From Bog-473 sp963850095 (GTDB taxonomy: Bacteria; Actinomycetota; Acidimicrobiia; Acidimicrobiales; RAAP-2): a DNA stretch of 64,000 bases. Numbering within the stretch: position 1 is the first letter of the stretch; every line of letters begins with the position of its first letter. Below the pieces are notes generated by a model that did not search any database, had not been told where the DNA came from, and saw only the letters and a list, made by a program, of their open reading frames with translations. Positions 9,535 to 18,541 of the stretch are shown one piece after another. Where the stretch lies: NCBI GenBank assembly GCA_963850095.1, contig CAWKJX010000004.1:372001-436000 (forward strand). The letters run 5' to 3'. Position numbers and translations under genes: made by a program.

Positions 9535-10367
9535 CCAGTCAAAGCAAGTCGAAAGCCCAGCGCAGGGCGGAGAATCAGCGCCGGGCCGAAGAGAAGCGCC
9601 GAGCCGAGCAGCGCCGGCAACGGGTCCGCATCGGCCTCAGGGTCGGCGGCGTCCTCGTCGTGATCGTGGCCGCCGTGGTGATCATCACCCAGGTCACGGG
9701 CGGCGGCGGTCACCCGAGTTCGTCGGCCCTCGCCAATACCCCGCCACAGCTGAAGGACCCGCACGTGCCGCTCTCAGCCGTTCCGGCCGCCATGTCGTCC
9801 ACGTGGGTGCAGCCGCCCGCCGGCTCACCGGGCCCCGAGACGGTCCCCATCCCCAGCGGGCCCAAGCTGGCCACCCTGATCAACGCGGCGACCGGCCAGA
9901 CGGTGGACGGCGTGCAGTGCCAGGCGGGCGAGCAGCTGGCGGTCCACGTCCACACGCACCTCACCATTTTCGTGGACGGCAAGGCGCAGGTGATCCCCTA
10001 CGGCATCGGCATCCCCGGCTTCCAGGCCGTGTCGACCCCCGAGGGTCCCTTCGTGGAGACCGGCAGCTGCTTCTACTGGCTGCACGTCCACGCCAACGAC
10101 GGCATCGTCCACGTCGAGTCGCCCAGCACGACCATGAGCTTCAGCCTCGGACAGTTCTTCGACGAGTGGGGCCAGACCCTGAGCAAGACGCAGGTCGGGC
10201 CGGCGACGGGCAAGGTCACCGTCTTCTTCACGTCCCCTGGCAAGAAGCCGGGCATCTACACCGGCGACCCCAACAACCTCCCTCTCGGGTACCACTACCA
10301 GATTCAGCTCGACGTGGGCACGCCGATCGTGGCCCCGGTGCAGATCACCAACTGGGGCGGTCTGTAG
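9531..10367 (+). CDS. membrane-anchored protein with histidine-rich extracellular domain, function unknown
   Basis: This 278-residue protein has three parts. Residues 1-32 are highly charged with Lys/Arg/Glu/Gln-rich repeats, likely a cytosolic coiled coil. A single membrane helix follows at about 33-53 (IGLRVGGVLVVIVAAVVIIT). An extracellular domain from about 90 contains VHVHTHLTIFVDG and YWLHVHANDGIVHVE, with a Cys pair nearby (VQCQAG, GSCFYW). The clustered His and acidic residues look like a metal-binding or cupin-like face; this is inference. It is translationally coupled to the preceding gene. I recognise the HTHLTIFVDG pattern from uncharacterised actinobacterial proteins, but no function can be given. 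Confidence 0.72.
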   Translation: MTSQSKSKAQRRAENQRRAEEKRRAEQRRQRVRIGLRVGGVLVVIVAAVVIITQVTGGGGHPSSSALANTPPQLKDPHVPLSAVPAAMSSTWVQPPAGSPGPETVPIPSGPKLATLINAATGQTVDGVQCQAGEQLAVHVHTHLTIFVDGKAQVIPYGIGIPGFQAVSTPEGPFVETGSCFYWLHVHANDGIVHVESPSTTMSFSLGQFFDEWGQTLSKTQVGPATGKVTVFFTSPGKKPGIYTGDPNNLPLGYHYQIQLDVGTPIVAPVQITNWGGL

Positions 10368-10426
10368 ATCGGCGCAGGGTCGATGCGATCGTCGTCGGCC
10401 TCGAGGCCACCAACTCCCCGTCGACG

Positions 10427-10445
10427 ACGCCGGCCTACCCGGCGT
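10427..10445. terminator. hairpin between convergent genes
   Basis: Seven-base perfect arms ACGCCGG / CCGGCGT enclose a 5-base loop. The loop includes the stop codon of the minus-strand hydrolase, and the site lies between convergent genes. There is no U-tract, so terminator activity is only plausible. Confidence 0.3.
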
Positions 10446-11331
10446 TCCGCCGCGCCATCGACTCGGCGTCGTGGTCGCCGCCGAGGAGCGCTTCGAGGAT
10501 GGCGGGAGCCCTGTGCGGCAGCAACGACAGGTGCCCCTCTCCCGGCACGACGGTCACGGTGGCGTCCGCGATGTGCTGCTGCAGGTAGGCCCGGTAGCCG
10601 GGGGGCCCGGTCGTGTCGTCGGAGCCCTCCCAAATCTGCACCGGCGCGCTGATCTCCTCGAGCTCGAACCCCCAGGGGTCGCCGAAGATCCGGTAGTCCT
10701 GAATCGGCCCCTCGGTGCCCTGGCGCAGCGACTCTCGGAGGAAGGAGAGGGCGAGCTCGGGTGGCCCGAACTCGGTGAGCACCGACCGGTCGACGGGCGG
10801 GAAGGAGCGCATGACGACGCGCAGGAGGCGCGTGTTGCTCGCGTTGACGATGCTCACCTTCATGATCACCGAAGCGAGCGCCGGCGCGTGCCGAGACAGG
10901 TAGAGCAGGACCCGATCGTCGAACGTCAACCCCCGTGACGTCCCGTAGCGGTCGAGTGGGACCGAGCTCGACAGGAGCGCGGCCGCCGTCACCCGCCCCT
11001 CGAGCTTGGCCGCGCACACGGCGGCATAGGGTCCGCCGGCCGACCAGCCCATGACCGCGAAGCGGCCGATCCCGAGCGAGTCGGCCAGGTTGGCCACGTC
11101 CCGTGGCCAGTCGACCAGCCGCCGTTCCGGTTGGTACGTCGAGAGGCCCATGCCGGGCCGGTCCGGGGACAGCAGCCGCACGCGCTTGGCCACCGCGGCG
11201 TCGTGCGCGGGAGCGGCGTCCAGGCGCGAGCTGAGGCCGCCGTGGCAGCTGAGGACGGGGAAGCCGGTCGGGTCCCCGTACTCCTCGTAGGCGAGCTCCC
11301 TCCCGTCGGGAAGCGTGACGAACCCGGTCAC
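10435..11331 (-). CDS. alpha/beta hydrolase
   Basis: This alpha/beta-hydrolase fold protein has 298 residues. The oxyanion-hole region is LSCHGGLSS, the nucleophile elbow is GWSAGG (Ser), and the catalytic His is in PGEGHLSLL. It resembles generic esterase/epoxide-hydrolase-like family members with a cap region between about 130 and 210. The GTG start at 11331 (TGFVTLPDGRELAY) fits the usual first beta-strand; longer upstream reading is low-complexity Arg/Pro. It is divergent from the acyl-CoA dehydrogenase gene, with a shared 98-base control region. The substrate is unknown. Confidence 0.82.
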   Translation of the reverse strand: MTGFVTLPDGRELAYEEYGDPTGFPVLSCHGGLSSRLDAAPAHDAAVAKRVRLLSPDRPGMGLSTYQPERRLVDWPRDVANLADSLGIGRFAVMGWSAGGPYAAVCAAKLEGRVTAAALLSSSVPLDRYGTSRGLTFDDRVLLYLSRHAPALASVIMKVSIVNASNTRLLRVVMRSFPPVDRSVLTEFGPPELALSFLRESLRQGTEGPIQDYRIFGDPWGFELEEISAPVQIWEGSDDTTGPPGYRAYLQQHIADATVTVVPGEGHLSLLPHRAPAILEALLGGDHDAESMARRNAG

Positions 11332-11429
11332 CCCGGTGCGGCCTTGCCCCGTCCCGTCCCGACGGGCTCGGCCGGCGCGAGCGGCCCGGGGGCAGGTACC
11401 TGCACGAGAGCACGCTATAGGGTGCGGGC

Positions 11430-12620
11430 ATGAGCGTGAACGTCGACGAGCTGGTTGACGGCCTCCTGGCCGACTTCCCACCGGCCACCACCGAGCCCCA
11501 GAAATTCCTGGAGGAGCAGTTCGACCGGGGCCTGGCCTGGTTGCACTTCCCGCCGGATTGCGGGGGGCTCGGACTGACGCCGAAGGACCAGCAGCGGGCC
11601 CAGTCGCGTCTCCACGCCGCCGGCGCCCCGGTGGCCGGGCTGAAGAATCCGATCGGCTACGGCATGTGCGCACCCACCATCGCCACCCACGGCACGCCCG
11701 AGCAGAAGGAGCGCTACCTCCGGCCCCTGTTCTCCAACGAGGAGATCTGGTGCCAGCTCTTCAGCGAGCCGGGCGCCGGCTCCGACGTGGCCGGGCTGTC
11801 GACCCGGGCCGAGCGTGACGGCGACGAGTGGCTGCTGAACGGGCAGAAGGTGTGGACGACGCTGGCCCACATTTCGGCTTTCGGGCTGATCATCGCCCGG
11901 ACCAATCCCGATGTCCCCAAGCACAAGGGCATGACGGCCTTCCTGATCGACATGAAGGCGCCGGGCGTCGAGGTCCGACCGCTCTTCCAGATCACGGGTG
12001 AGGCGGAGTTCAACGAGGTCTTCTTCGCCGACGTCCACATGCCCGACACCGCCCGCATCGGCGGCGAGGGCGAGGGGTGGAACGTTGCCGTGACCACCCT
12101 CATGAACGAGCGCGTCTCCATCGGTGGCGCCGTGACCCGGCGTGGCGGCGGTCCCGTCGCCGAGGCCATCCGCCTTTGGAAGGAGCGCTGGCAGGGCGAC
12201 ACGTCGCCCCACGCGCTCGCCCTGCGTGACCGGCTGGTGTCGAGTTACATCCGCAGCGAGGCGTACTCCATGACGAACATGCGGGCGTCGCAGACCCGCC
12301 GGGCCGGCACGCCCGGGCCCGAGGGTTCGGTGGCCAAGCTGGCCTACGCCGAGGAGAACAAGCGCGTCTACGACCTGTGCATGGACCTGTTGGGAGCCGA
12401 GGCCATGCTGTTCCCGGCCGGCTACCCCATGGTGCGCCCGCAGCTGGTCGGCATGGGCTCAGCCGACCTGCACAAAATGTTCTTGCGCGTGCGGGCCAAC
12501 TCCATCGAGGGGGGCACGTCGGAGGTGATGCGCAACATCTTGGGCGAGCGCGTGCTGGGCCTGCCCGGCGACGTGCGCACCGACAAGGAGCTGGCCTGGA
12601 AGGACGTGCCGCGCAGCTGA
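11430..12620 (+). CDS. acyl-CoA dehydrogenase family protein
   Basis: This FAD-dependent acyl-CoA dehydrogenase has 396 residues. The ACAD signatures are present: the substrate/FAD segment WCQLFSEPGAGSD and WLLNGQKVWTT in the middle domain, and the C-terminal RANSIEGGTSEVMRNILGE motif. The N-terminus (LAWLHFPPDCGGLGLT) is typical of the actinobacterial large-family ACADs that act on side-chain or aromatic acyl-CoAs. It introduces the alpha-beta double bond and passes electrons to ETF. It ends 32 bases from the convergent P450 gene. It is likely part of the fatty-acid or sterol-side-chain type catabolism of this region; the exact acyl substrate is not readable. Confidence 0.9.
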   Translation: MSVNVDELVDGLLADFPPATTEPQKFLEEQFDRGLAWLHFPPDCGGLGLTPKDQQRAQSRLHAAGAPVAGLKNPIGYGMCAPTIATHGTPEQKERYLRPLFSNEEIWCQLFSEPGAGSDVAGLSTRAERDGDEWLLNGQKVWTTLAHISAFGLIIARTNPDVPKHKGMTAFLIDMKAPGVEVRPLFQITGEAEFNEVFFADVHMPDTARIGGEGEGWNVAVTTLMNERVSIGGAVTRRGGGPVAEAIRLWKERWQGDTSPHALALRDRLVSSYIRSEAYSMTNMRASQTRRAGTPGPEGSVAKLAYAEENKRVYDLCMDLLGAEAMLFPAGYPMVRPQLVGMGSADLHKMFLRVRANSIEGGTSEVMRNILGERVLGLPGDVRTDKELAWKDVPRS

Positions 12621-12652
12621 CGCCCGACCGCCGGCGGCACGGCCCGGCCCGA

Positions 12653-13876
12653 TCAGGCGGCGAAGGTCACCGGCAGTGCCGTCGGCGAACGGAAGACGTC
12701 GCCGCGGATGTGCGGGTCGCTGTCCCCGGCGTCGAGGGCCAAGCCCGGCAGGCGGTCCAGCACCCGGTTGAGCAGCACCCGCGTCTCGAGCCGGGCCAGG
12801 TGCATGCCCAGGCACATGTGGGGGCCGTGGGCGAAGGCGATGTGGGGGATGGCCGGGCGGAAGATGTCGAAGACCTCGGGGTCGTCCCACCGGCTCTCGT
12901 CGTGGTTGGCCGAGCCGAGGTGCGGGACGATGCCCACGCCGGCGCCGATGGTGACCCCCCCGATCTCCACCTCGCACGTCGTCGTGCGGCCGATGCTGAG
13001 GAGCGGCGGCTCGAAGCGCAGCGCCTCCTCAATGGCCTGCGGGAGCAGCGAGCGGTCCGCCGTCACCGCGTCGAGCTGGTCGGGGTGGGTCAACAGGAGG
13101 TAGAGGAGATTGCCCGAGGACCGGTAGGTGGTCTCGGCGCCCGCCGGCAACAGGAGCCGCAGGAACGAGTAGATGGCCTCGTCGGTCAGCCGCTCGCCGT
13201 CCACCTCGGCCGAGACGAGGTCGCTGATGACGTCCTCGGCCGGATGGGCCCGGCGCTCGGCCACGACGCCGGCGAAGTACTCGCGCAGCGATTCCGAGGC
13301 GGCCAGACCGCGGTCGATGTCGGCCACGAGGCCGATGAGCTCGACCGACCAGCGCTGGAATTGCTCGAAGTCCTCTTCGGGCAGCCCGAGCAGCCGCGCG
13401 ATGACGCGCACGGGAAATTCGAAGGTGAGCTGGCGCACCAGGTCGGCGCGGCCGTCGGCGACGAAGCGGTCGATCAGCTCGTCGACGATGGGGCCGATGA
13501 ACTCGGGCTCCCAGCGGGCCAGTGCCTTCTCACGGAAGGCGTGGGCCACCAGGTTCCGGTGGCTGCGGTGCTCGGGGTCGTCCATGCCCAGGATCATGTG
13601 GCCCATCACCATGCCGATGGTCACGTCGTAGCCGGTCGAGGTGAAGGTCTTGGCATCGCGCAGAATGCGCGAGCAGTCGTCGTAGCGATAGGCGATCCAC
13701 TCGGGCTCGGGGTTGAATCCCTCGGGCAGCACCTCGGGCGGCATGGTGTAGCCCTTGCTCACCGGCGTGGTGCGGCGCTTGTCGGCCAAGCCCGGGTAGG
13801 GGTCTCGGGTGGTGCCGGCCACGACGTCGTCGAAGGCGGCGAACGGGTCGTACTCCTGGGCGTCGGACATGGCCAT
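12653..13876 (-). CDS. cytochrome P450
   Basis: This soluble class I bacterial cytochrome P450 has 407 residues. The I-helix oxygen-activation motif is PAGAETTY and the K-helix ExxR appears as EEALRFE. The heme loop is FAHGPHMCLG, with proximal ligand Cys355. The heme loop has Ala in place of the usual second Gly (F-A-H-G). It needs a ferredoxin and reductase for electrons; none is adjacent. It starts at ATG 13876 with a GAGGGAG-like ribosome site, divergent from the haloalkane dehalogenase gene (about 100 bases apart). The family resembles the actinobacterial CYP groups that hydroxylate terpenes, fatty acids or sterol side chains. Confidence 0.92.
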   Translation of the reverse strand: MAMSDAQEYDPFAAFDDVVAGTTRDPYPGLADKRRTTPVSKGYTMPPEVLPEGFNPEPEWIAYRYDDCSRILRDAKTFTSTGYDVTIGMVMGHMILGMDDPEHRSHRNLVAHAFREKALARWEPEFIGPIVDELIDRFVADGRADLVRQLTFEFPVRVIARLLGLPEEDFEQFQRWSVELIGLVADIDRGLAASESLREYFAGVVAERRAHPAEDVISDLVSAEVDGERLTDEAIYSFLRLLLPAGAETTYRSSGNLLYLLLTHPDQLDAVTADRSLLPQAIEEALRFEPPLLSIGRTTTCEVEIGGVTIGAGVGIVPHLGSANHDESRWDDPEVFDIFRPAIPHIAFAHGPHMCLGMHLARLETRVLLNRVLDRLPGLALDAGDSDPHIRGDVFRSPTALPVTFAA

Positions 13877-13980
13877 GGCGGCTCCCTCTCTGCAGCTGAC
13901 GTCTGCGTCAGGTTAGGCTGGCCGGCGCCGGCCGCACCGGCGGGGCGTCCGTGGGCCCGACCGCGTAGGCTCCCGGCCGA

Positions 13981-14892
13981 ATGAAGACCCTGCGCACGCC
14001 CGACGAACGCTTTGCCGGCTTGCCCGGCTACGACTTCGAACCCCACTACGCCGACATCGCCGACGCCGAGGGCTCCACCTTGCGGGTCCACTACCTGCGG
14101 GAGGGTGACCCCGGCGGCCCGGTGGTGCTCCTGATGCACGGCGAGCCGTCCTGGTCCTACCTGTACCGCAAAATGATCCCGATCCTCACGGCGGCCGGGT
14201 TGCAGATCGTGGCGCCCGACCTGGTGGGGTTCGGCCGCTCGGACAAGCCGGCCGAGCGCGGTGACTACACCTTCGCCCGCCACGTCGAGTGGATGCGCGA
14301 GCTGTTGTTCGACCGCCTCGACCTGCACGCCGTCACCCTGGTCGGCCAGGACTGGGGCGGCCTGATCGGCCTCCGTCTGGTGGGGGAGCACCCCGACCGC
14401 TTCGCCCGGGTCGTGGCGGCCAACACCTTCCTGCCGACGGGCGACACCAACCCCGGTGACGCCTTCTTCGCCTGGCAGCGCTTCTCCCAGGAGGTCGAGG
14501 AGTTCCCGACGGGCGGCATCGTGCAGGGTGGGTGCGCCAAGGGCATTACGCCCGAAATCCGCGCCGCCTATGACGCTCCGTTCCCCGACGAGTCCTACAA
14601 ATCGGGCGCCCGCCAGTTCCCCCTGCTCGTGCCCTCGCGACCCGACGACCCCGCCCACGATGCCAACGTGGCCGCCTGGGTGGGGCTGTCCGCCTTCGAC
14701 CGGCCCTTCCTCTGCGCGTTCAGCGACAGCGACCCCATCACCAAGGGGGCCGACCGCAACCTGAAGGAGCGGATCCCCGGGGCCAAGGGACAGCCGCATA
14801 CGACCATCGTCGGCGGGGGACACTTCCTCCAGGAGGACTGCGGGGAGGACCTGGCCCAGGTGGTCGTGGACTTCGTCGCCTCGACCTCGTGA
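13981..14892 (+). CDS. haloalkane dehalogenase, subfamily I (DhmA/DhlA-like)
   Basis: This alpha/beta hydrolase of 303 residues cleaves carbon-halogen bonds to give an alcohol and halide. The family hallmarks are all present. HGEPSWSYLYR is the oxyanion region. VGQDWGG holds nucleophile Asp124 and halide-binding Trp125. A second halide-stabilising Trp165 lies in FFAWQRF, the catalytic His281 in GGGHFLQED, and an acid in FSDSDP. This pattern is that of HLD-I enzymes such as mycobacterial DhmA. The stop overlaps the GTG start of the monooxygenase gene by four bases, so the two are translationally coupled. The natural substrate may not be halogenated; some homologues act on unknown compounds. 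Confidence 0.9.
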   Translation: MKTLRTPDERFAGLPGYDFEPHYADIADAEGSTLRVHYLREGDPGGPVVLLMHGEPSWSYLYRKMIPILTAAGLQIVAPDLVGFGRSDKPAERGDYTFARHVEWMRELLFDRLDLHAVTLVGQDWGGLIGLRLVGEHPDRFARVVAANTFLPTGDTNPGDAFFAWQRFSQEVEEFPTGGIVQGGCAKGITPEIRAAYDAPFPDESYKSGARQFPLLVPSRPDDPAHDANVAAWVGLSAFDRPFLCAFSDSDPITKGADRNLKERIPGAKGQPHTTIVGGGHFLQEDCGEDLAQVVVDFVASTS

Positions 14893-16355
14893 CCCACGAG
14901 CACGCGGTCGTCGTCGTCGGCGCCGGCTTCTCCGGCATCGGCATGGCGGCCCGCCTGCTGGAAATGGGCATCGAGGACTTCGTGGTGCTCGACCGCGGCG
15001 ACGATCTGGGGGGCACCTGGCGGGACAACTCCTACCCGGGGGCAGCCTGCGACGTGCCGTCCAACCTCTACTCGTTCTCCTTCGCGCTCAACCCGGACTG
15101 GTCGCGCGCGTTTCCCTCCCAGGGTGAAATCTGGGACTACATGCGCCACTGCGTCGATCGCTTCGACGTGGGGGGCCGCCTGCGCCTGGACCATGCGGTG
15201 GACGAGGCGCACTGGGACGAGGCGGAGCACCGCTGGGTGGTGCGCACGGTGGGCGGGGGCGAGTACGCCGCACCGGTGTTGGTCTGGGCCACCGGTTCGT
15301 TGAGCGAGCCGACCATTCCCGAGTTCCCCGGCCTGGACGGATTCCGCGGCAAGGTCTTTCACTCGGCCAGGTGGGCGCACGGATTCGACCTGACCGGCAA
15401 GCGGGTGTGCGTGGTCGGCACCGGGGCCTCGGCGGTCCAGTTCGTGCCGCAGATCGCGCCGGTGGTCGAGCACCTCTACCTCCATCAGCGCACGCCGCCG
15501 TTCGTCGTGCCCCGGCGGGACCGGGCCGTCTCGCGCCTGCGCCGTTTCGTCTACCGCAAGGTGCCCGCCACCCAGCGCCTGGCGCGCCTGCGCATCTACA
15601 TGCTCTTCGAGTCGCTGCTCTCGGTCTTCGTCGGAAACGGCCAGAGGCGCAAGCAGACCGTGCGCAAACTGGCCCTCGGCCACCTGGCCAAGCAGGTGCC
15701 CGACCCGACGCTACGCGAGAAGCTCACGCCGCACTACGAGCCGGGCTGCAAGCGCCTCCTGCTCTCCGACGACTACTACCCCTCGCTGACGCGGCCCAAC
15801 GTCGAGGTCGTGGACGCTCCGGTGGCCTCGTTCACCGCCCACGAGGTGGTGGGGCAGGACGGCATCGCCCGGCCCGTCGACGTGGTGATCATGGGCACCG
15901 GGTTCGAGGCGGCCGAACCGCCCTACGCCGAGCACATCGTCGGGCGCGACGGCGTGCGGTTGTCCGAGCACTGGAAGGCGAACGGGGTCGAGGCCTACGC
16001 CGGGTCGACCGTGGCCGGCTTCCCCAACCTGTTCCTGATGATCGGGCCCAACTCGACCCTGGCCCACAACTCCATGATCTACATGATCGAGTCGCACATC
16101 AACTACGTCGGCAGCGCGTTGGCCTTCCTCCGCCGGCCGGGCGTGCGCAGCGTGGAGGTGAAGCCGGGGGTGCAGCAGCGGTACAACGAGCGCCTGCAGG
16201 CCCGGCTGGAGCACTCGGTGTGGGTGGAGGGCGGGTGTGGGAGCTGGTACCTCGACCACCGCGGTCGCAACACCACCCTGTGGCCCGACCACACCTGGAA
16301 GTTCCGCCGCCTGACCCGGCGCTTTCACCCCGCCGAGTACACGGTCCGGGCGTAG
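14889..16355 (+). CDS. flavin-containing (Baeyer-Villiger-type) monooxygenase
   Basis: This 488-residue class B flavoprotein monooxygenase uses FAD, NADPH and O2. The FAD motif GAGFSG lies at 11-16, followed by DLGGTWRDNSYPGAACD, and the NADPH motif is VVGTGASAVQ. The BVMO fingerprint region reads FRGKVFHSARW, matching FxGxxxHxxxW, though SA stands where Thr and Pro are usual. It therefore fits the BVMO or FMO-like cluster that oxygenates ketones or heteroatoms. It is coupled to the dehalogenase by a GTGA overlap. Its 3' end overlaps the convergent ABC permease gene by 31 bases. Confidence 0.9.
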   Translation: MTHEHAVVVVGAGFSGIGMAARLLEMGIEDFVVLDRGDDLGGTWRDNSYPGAACDVPSNLYSFSFALNPDWSRAFPSQGEIWDYMRHCVDRFDVGGRLRLDHAVDEAHWDEAEHRWVVRTVGGGEYAAPVLVWATGSLSEPTIPEFPGLDGFRGKVFHSARWAHGFDLTGKRVCVVGTGASAVQFVPQIAPVVEHLYLHQRTPPFVVPRRDRAVSRLRRFVYRKVPATQRLARLRIYMLFESLLSVFVGNGQRRKQTVRKLALGHLAKQVPDPTLREKLTPHYEPGCKRLLLSDDYYPSLTRPNVEVVDAPVASFTAHEVVGQDGIARPVDVVIMGTGFEAAEPPYAEHIVGRDGVRLSEHWKANGVEAYAGSTVAGFPNLFLMIGPNSTLAHNSMIYMIESHINYVGSALAFLRRPGVRSVEVKPGVQQRYNERLQARLEHSVWVEGGCGSWYLDHRGRNTTLWPDHTWKFRRLTRRFHPAEYTVRA

Positions 16356-17368
16356 ACGCGGGCCGACAGGGTCAGCAGCACGACGGCGAACACCGACAGC
16401 GCGCCGATCTCGGGTAGCACGGCGGTGAAGCCGGCGTTGTCGTAGATCAGCTTGACGAAGGCGTCCATGGCCCAGGCCTGCGGGACGACGTGGCCGACGG
16501 CACGGACGACCGACCCGACGACATCGAGCGGGTACATGCAGCCGCCGAGCATGCCGCAGACGATGCCCAGGACGACGGCCCCGGCGATCGCCTGCTCCTC
16601 GCTGCGGGCCCGCGAGCCGAGGAGACCCGACGCACCGGCGTAGCTGAGCGAGAGCAGGGCCAGCACGACGAACACCGCGGGTGGGTCGCCCCAGTGCACC
16701 CCGAAGATGACCCGGCCCACCAGGAGCAGGCCGGCGGATTGCCCGGCCGCCACCACGAGGCAGGACACGGTCTGGGCCGCCATGACCGATCGGCTCAGAA
16801 CCGGGGCGGCGGCCAGCCGCTTCATCATGCCGATACGGCGTGACTCCACCAGTCCCGATGACAGGAGCAGCACGGTGATGCCGAGGAAGAGGACGAGGTC
16901 GGCCGGCGCCACGTAGGCGAACGGGCTGATGGGCGGCGGAATGTCGGTGTGCGCCAACGTGACGTCGGTCAGCTTGGTACGCGTGCCCTCGGCCGTCATG
17001 AGGTCGAGCAGGGCCACCACGTCCGTGCGGGCCTGGACGGCGCTGGTGTTGGCGCCCTCGCTCACCAACTCGACCCGCAGGTGCCCCGGTGCCGCCGGGA
17101 GGGTGACGAGGCCGGCCACCACGCGCCCGCGCAGAATGTCGTCGGCCAGAGTGGAGGGGCTGGCCTCGAGGTGGGCCTTGAGGCTGTTGGTGCGGTCGAT
17201 GAGCTGAACCAGCCGCGGTGGCGGGTGCACCAGGCCCACCGGTTCGCGGGGGTTGCCGGCCAGCAGGCCGGTGACGAGAATGAAGAGCACGGGGAACGCC
17301 GTGGCGACGAACACCAGGCGGGCGTCGCCGACGGCGCGGCGGACGTTCACCCGGACGACGGGGATCAC
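16325..17368 (-). CDS. ABC-2 type transporter permease
   Basis: This polytopic membrane protein has 347 residues. An N-terminal helix (FVATAFPVLFILVTGLL) is followed by an extracytoplasmic domain of about 130 residues, then five or six membrane helices. It contains the ABC-2 segment SGLVESRRIGMMKRLAAAPV, typical of export permeases. The GTG start overlaps the stop of the paralogous upstream permease (GTGA), so the pair is co-translated and probably forms a heterodimeric export channel. No ATP-binding subunit is encoded beside them, which is unusual. A distant ATPase would have to serve them. Confidence 0.85.
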   Translation of the reverse strand: MIPVVRVNVRRAVGDARLVFVATAFPVLFILVTGLLAGNPREPVGLVHPPPRLVQLIDRTNSLKAHLEASPSTLADDILRGRVVAGLVTLPAAPGHLRVELVSEGANTSAVQARTDVVALLDLMTAEGTRTKLTDVTLAHTDIPPPISPFAYVAPADLVLFLGITVLLLSSGLVESRRIGMMKRLAAAPVLSRSVMAAQTVSCLVVAAGQSAGLLLVGRVIFGVHWGDPPAVFVVLALLSLSYAGASGLLGSRARSEEQAIAGAVVLGIVCGMLGGCMYPLDVVGSVVRAVGHVVPQAWAMDAFVKLIYDNAGFTAVLPEIGALSVFAVVLLTLSARVYARTVYSAG

Positions 17369-18438
17369 GGCGTCACCATGCGGCGCACCCGGGTCAGGGC
17401 GAGCCCGATCGTCAGCACGGCGATGAAGCACAGGACGAGGAAGGGGCCGATGATGTCGCGGGCCGGCTCGCGCAGCAGGGCCAGGCGGCCGAAGCCGACC
17501 AGGGCCCAGCCGTTGGGCGTGCCCAGGCTGAGCACCTGTAAGAAGGTGGGCAGTGCGCCGGGCGGGAGCAGGTTGCCGCCCAAAAGGGCCAGGACGAGGC
17601 CGACGATGAGCGAGGCCGCGAACGCTTCGCGCTCGTTGCGGGCGAACGAAGTGACGAGGACGCCGAAGCCGCACATGGCGGCCACGGCGCCCAGGCACAT
17701 CAGCAGGACGCCCAGCGGGTCGCCCCAGTCGGCCCCGAAGACGAGGGCGGTGGCGCCCCAGACCACGAAGATGGAGACGAGGCCGGTGGCGCCGACGGCC
17801 AGCATTTTGCCGTTGACGATGGCGGCCGGGCGGACCGGCGCCGCCGCCAGGCGCACCAGCGTGCCCTGGGTGCGCTCGAGCATCAGGGCACGCATGCCCA
17901 GACCGCTGCCGATGAAGAGGAAGACGACGGCGATGGAGGGGGCGAAGTAATCGAGCACGGCCTTCCCGCCGTTGCCGACGGTGCCGGTCACCACGTCGAG
18001 CGAGGCGTCGGCTGCGGCCGGCCCGTGGCCGACCCGGGCCGCATAGAGGCGGCTGGCCAGCCCCGCCGCCACCGCCTGGGCCGTCTCCTCGCCCACCAGC
18101 GCGTCGGCGCGGTCGACCACCTTGAACCCCGGCGTGGGCGTGGCGCCCGGCGCCACCATCGGGACGAGGAGGTTCCCCAGGCTCTTGTGCACCGGGTAGG
18201 CGATGACCCCGCCGGCCAGGGTGCCGTCGGCCACCTCCCGTTCGAGGGTGGCAGGCGAGGCCACGGTGCGCACGGCGACGTTGGCCGGGAGTTGGGCCGC
18301 GTGCGCGGCCGCCCGGACCACCGCGGGCGCCGCCCCGCTCACGCCGATGGGGAGGGCGCCCTGGGCGGGGCGGCTGGCGAAGGCGAAGCCGAGGACGGCC
18401 GCAATGGCCAGTGGGGCCACCAGGCTCGTAATGAGCAC
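17365..18438 (-). CDS. ABC-2 type transporter permease (5' end uncertain)
   Basis: This 357-residue permease is paralogous to the one downstream. It has one N-terminal helix, an external domain, and the coupling segment ERTQGTLVRLAAAPV before the remaining helices. The first standard start (GTG 18438) begins inside helix 1, which is too late. In-frame codons run upstream as LTGIVALNELRRRLRDRS, the cytosolic amphipathic lead-in typical of this family, but without a start codon. A GTG at 18515 opens a short frame (MSGEEHGG, then stop). A single missing base near 18490 would join it to the permease. The true gene therefore probably begins at 18515. Confidence 0.8.
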   Translation of the reverse strand: MLITSLVAPLAIAAVLGFAFASRPAQGALPIGVSGAAPAVVRAAAHAAQLPANVAVRTVASPATLEREVADGTLAGGVIAYPVHKSLGNLLVPMVAPGATPTPGFKVVDRADALVGEETAQAVAAGLASRLYAARVGHGPAAADASLDVVTGTVGNGGKAVLDYFAPSIAVVFLFIGSGLGMRALMLERTQGTLVRLAAAPVRPAAIVNGKMLAVGATGLVSIFVVWGATALVFGADWGDPLGVLLMCLGAVAAMCGFGVLVTSFARNEREAFAASLIVGLVLALLGGNLLPPGALPTFLQVLSLGTPNGWALVGFGRLALLREPARDIIGPFLVLCFIAVLTIGLALTRVRRMVTP

Positions 18439-18541
18439 GGAGCGGTCCCGGAGCCGCCGCCGCAGCTCGTTGAGAGCGACAATGCCGGTCAGCCGCCGTG
18501 CTCCTCGCCGCTCACGCCGTCAGAAACTACCGTTGGCCGGC

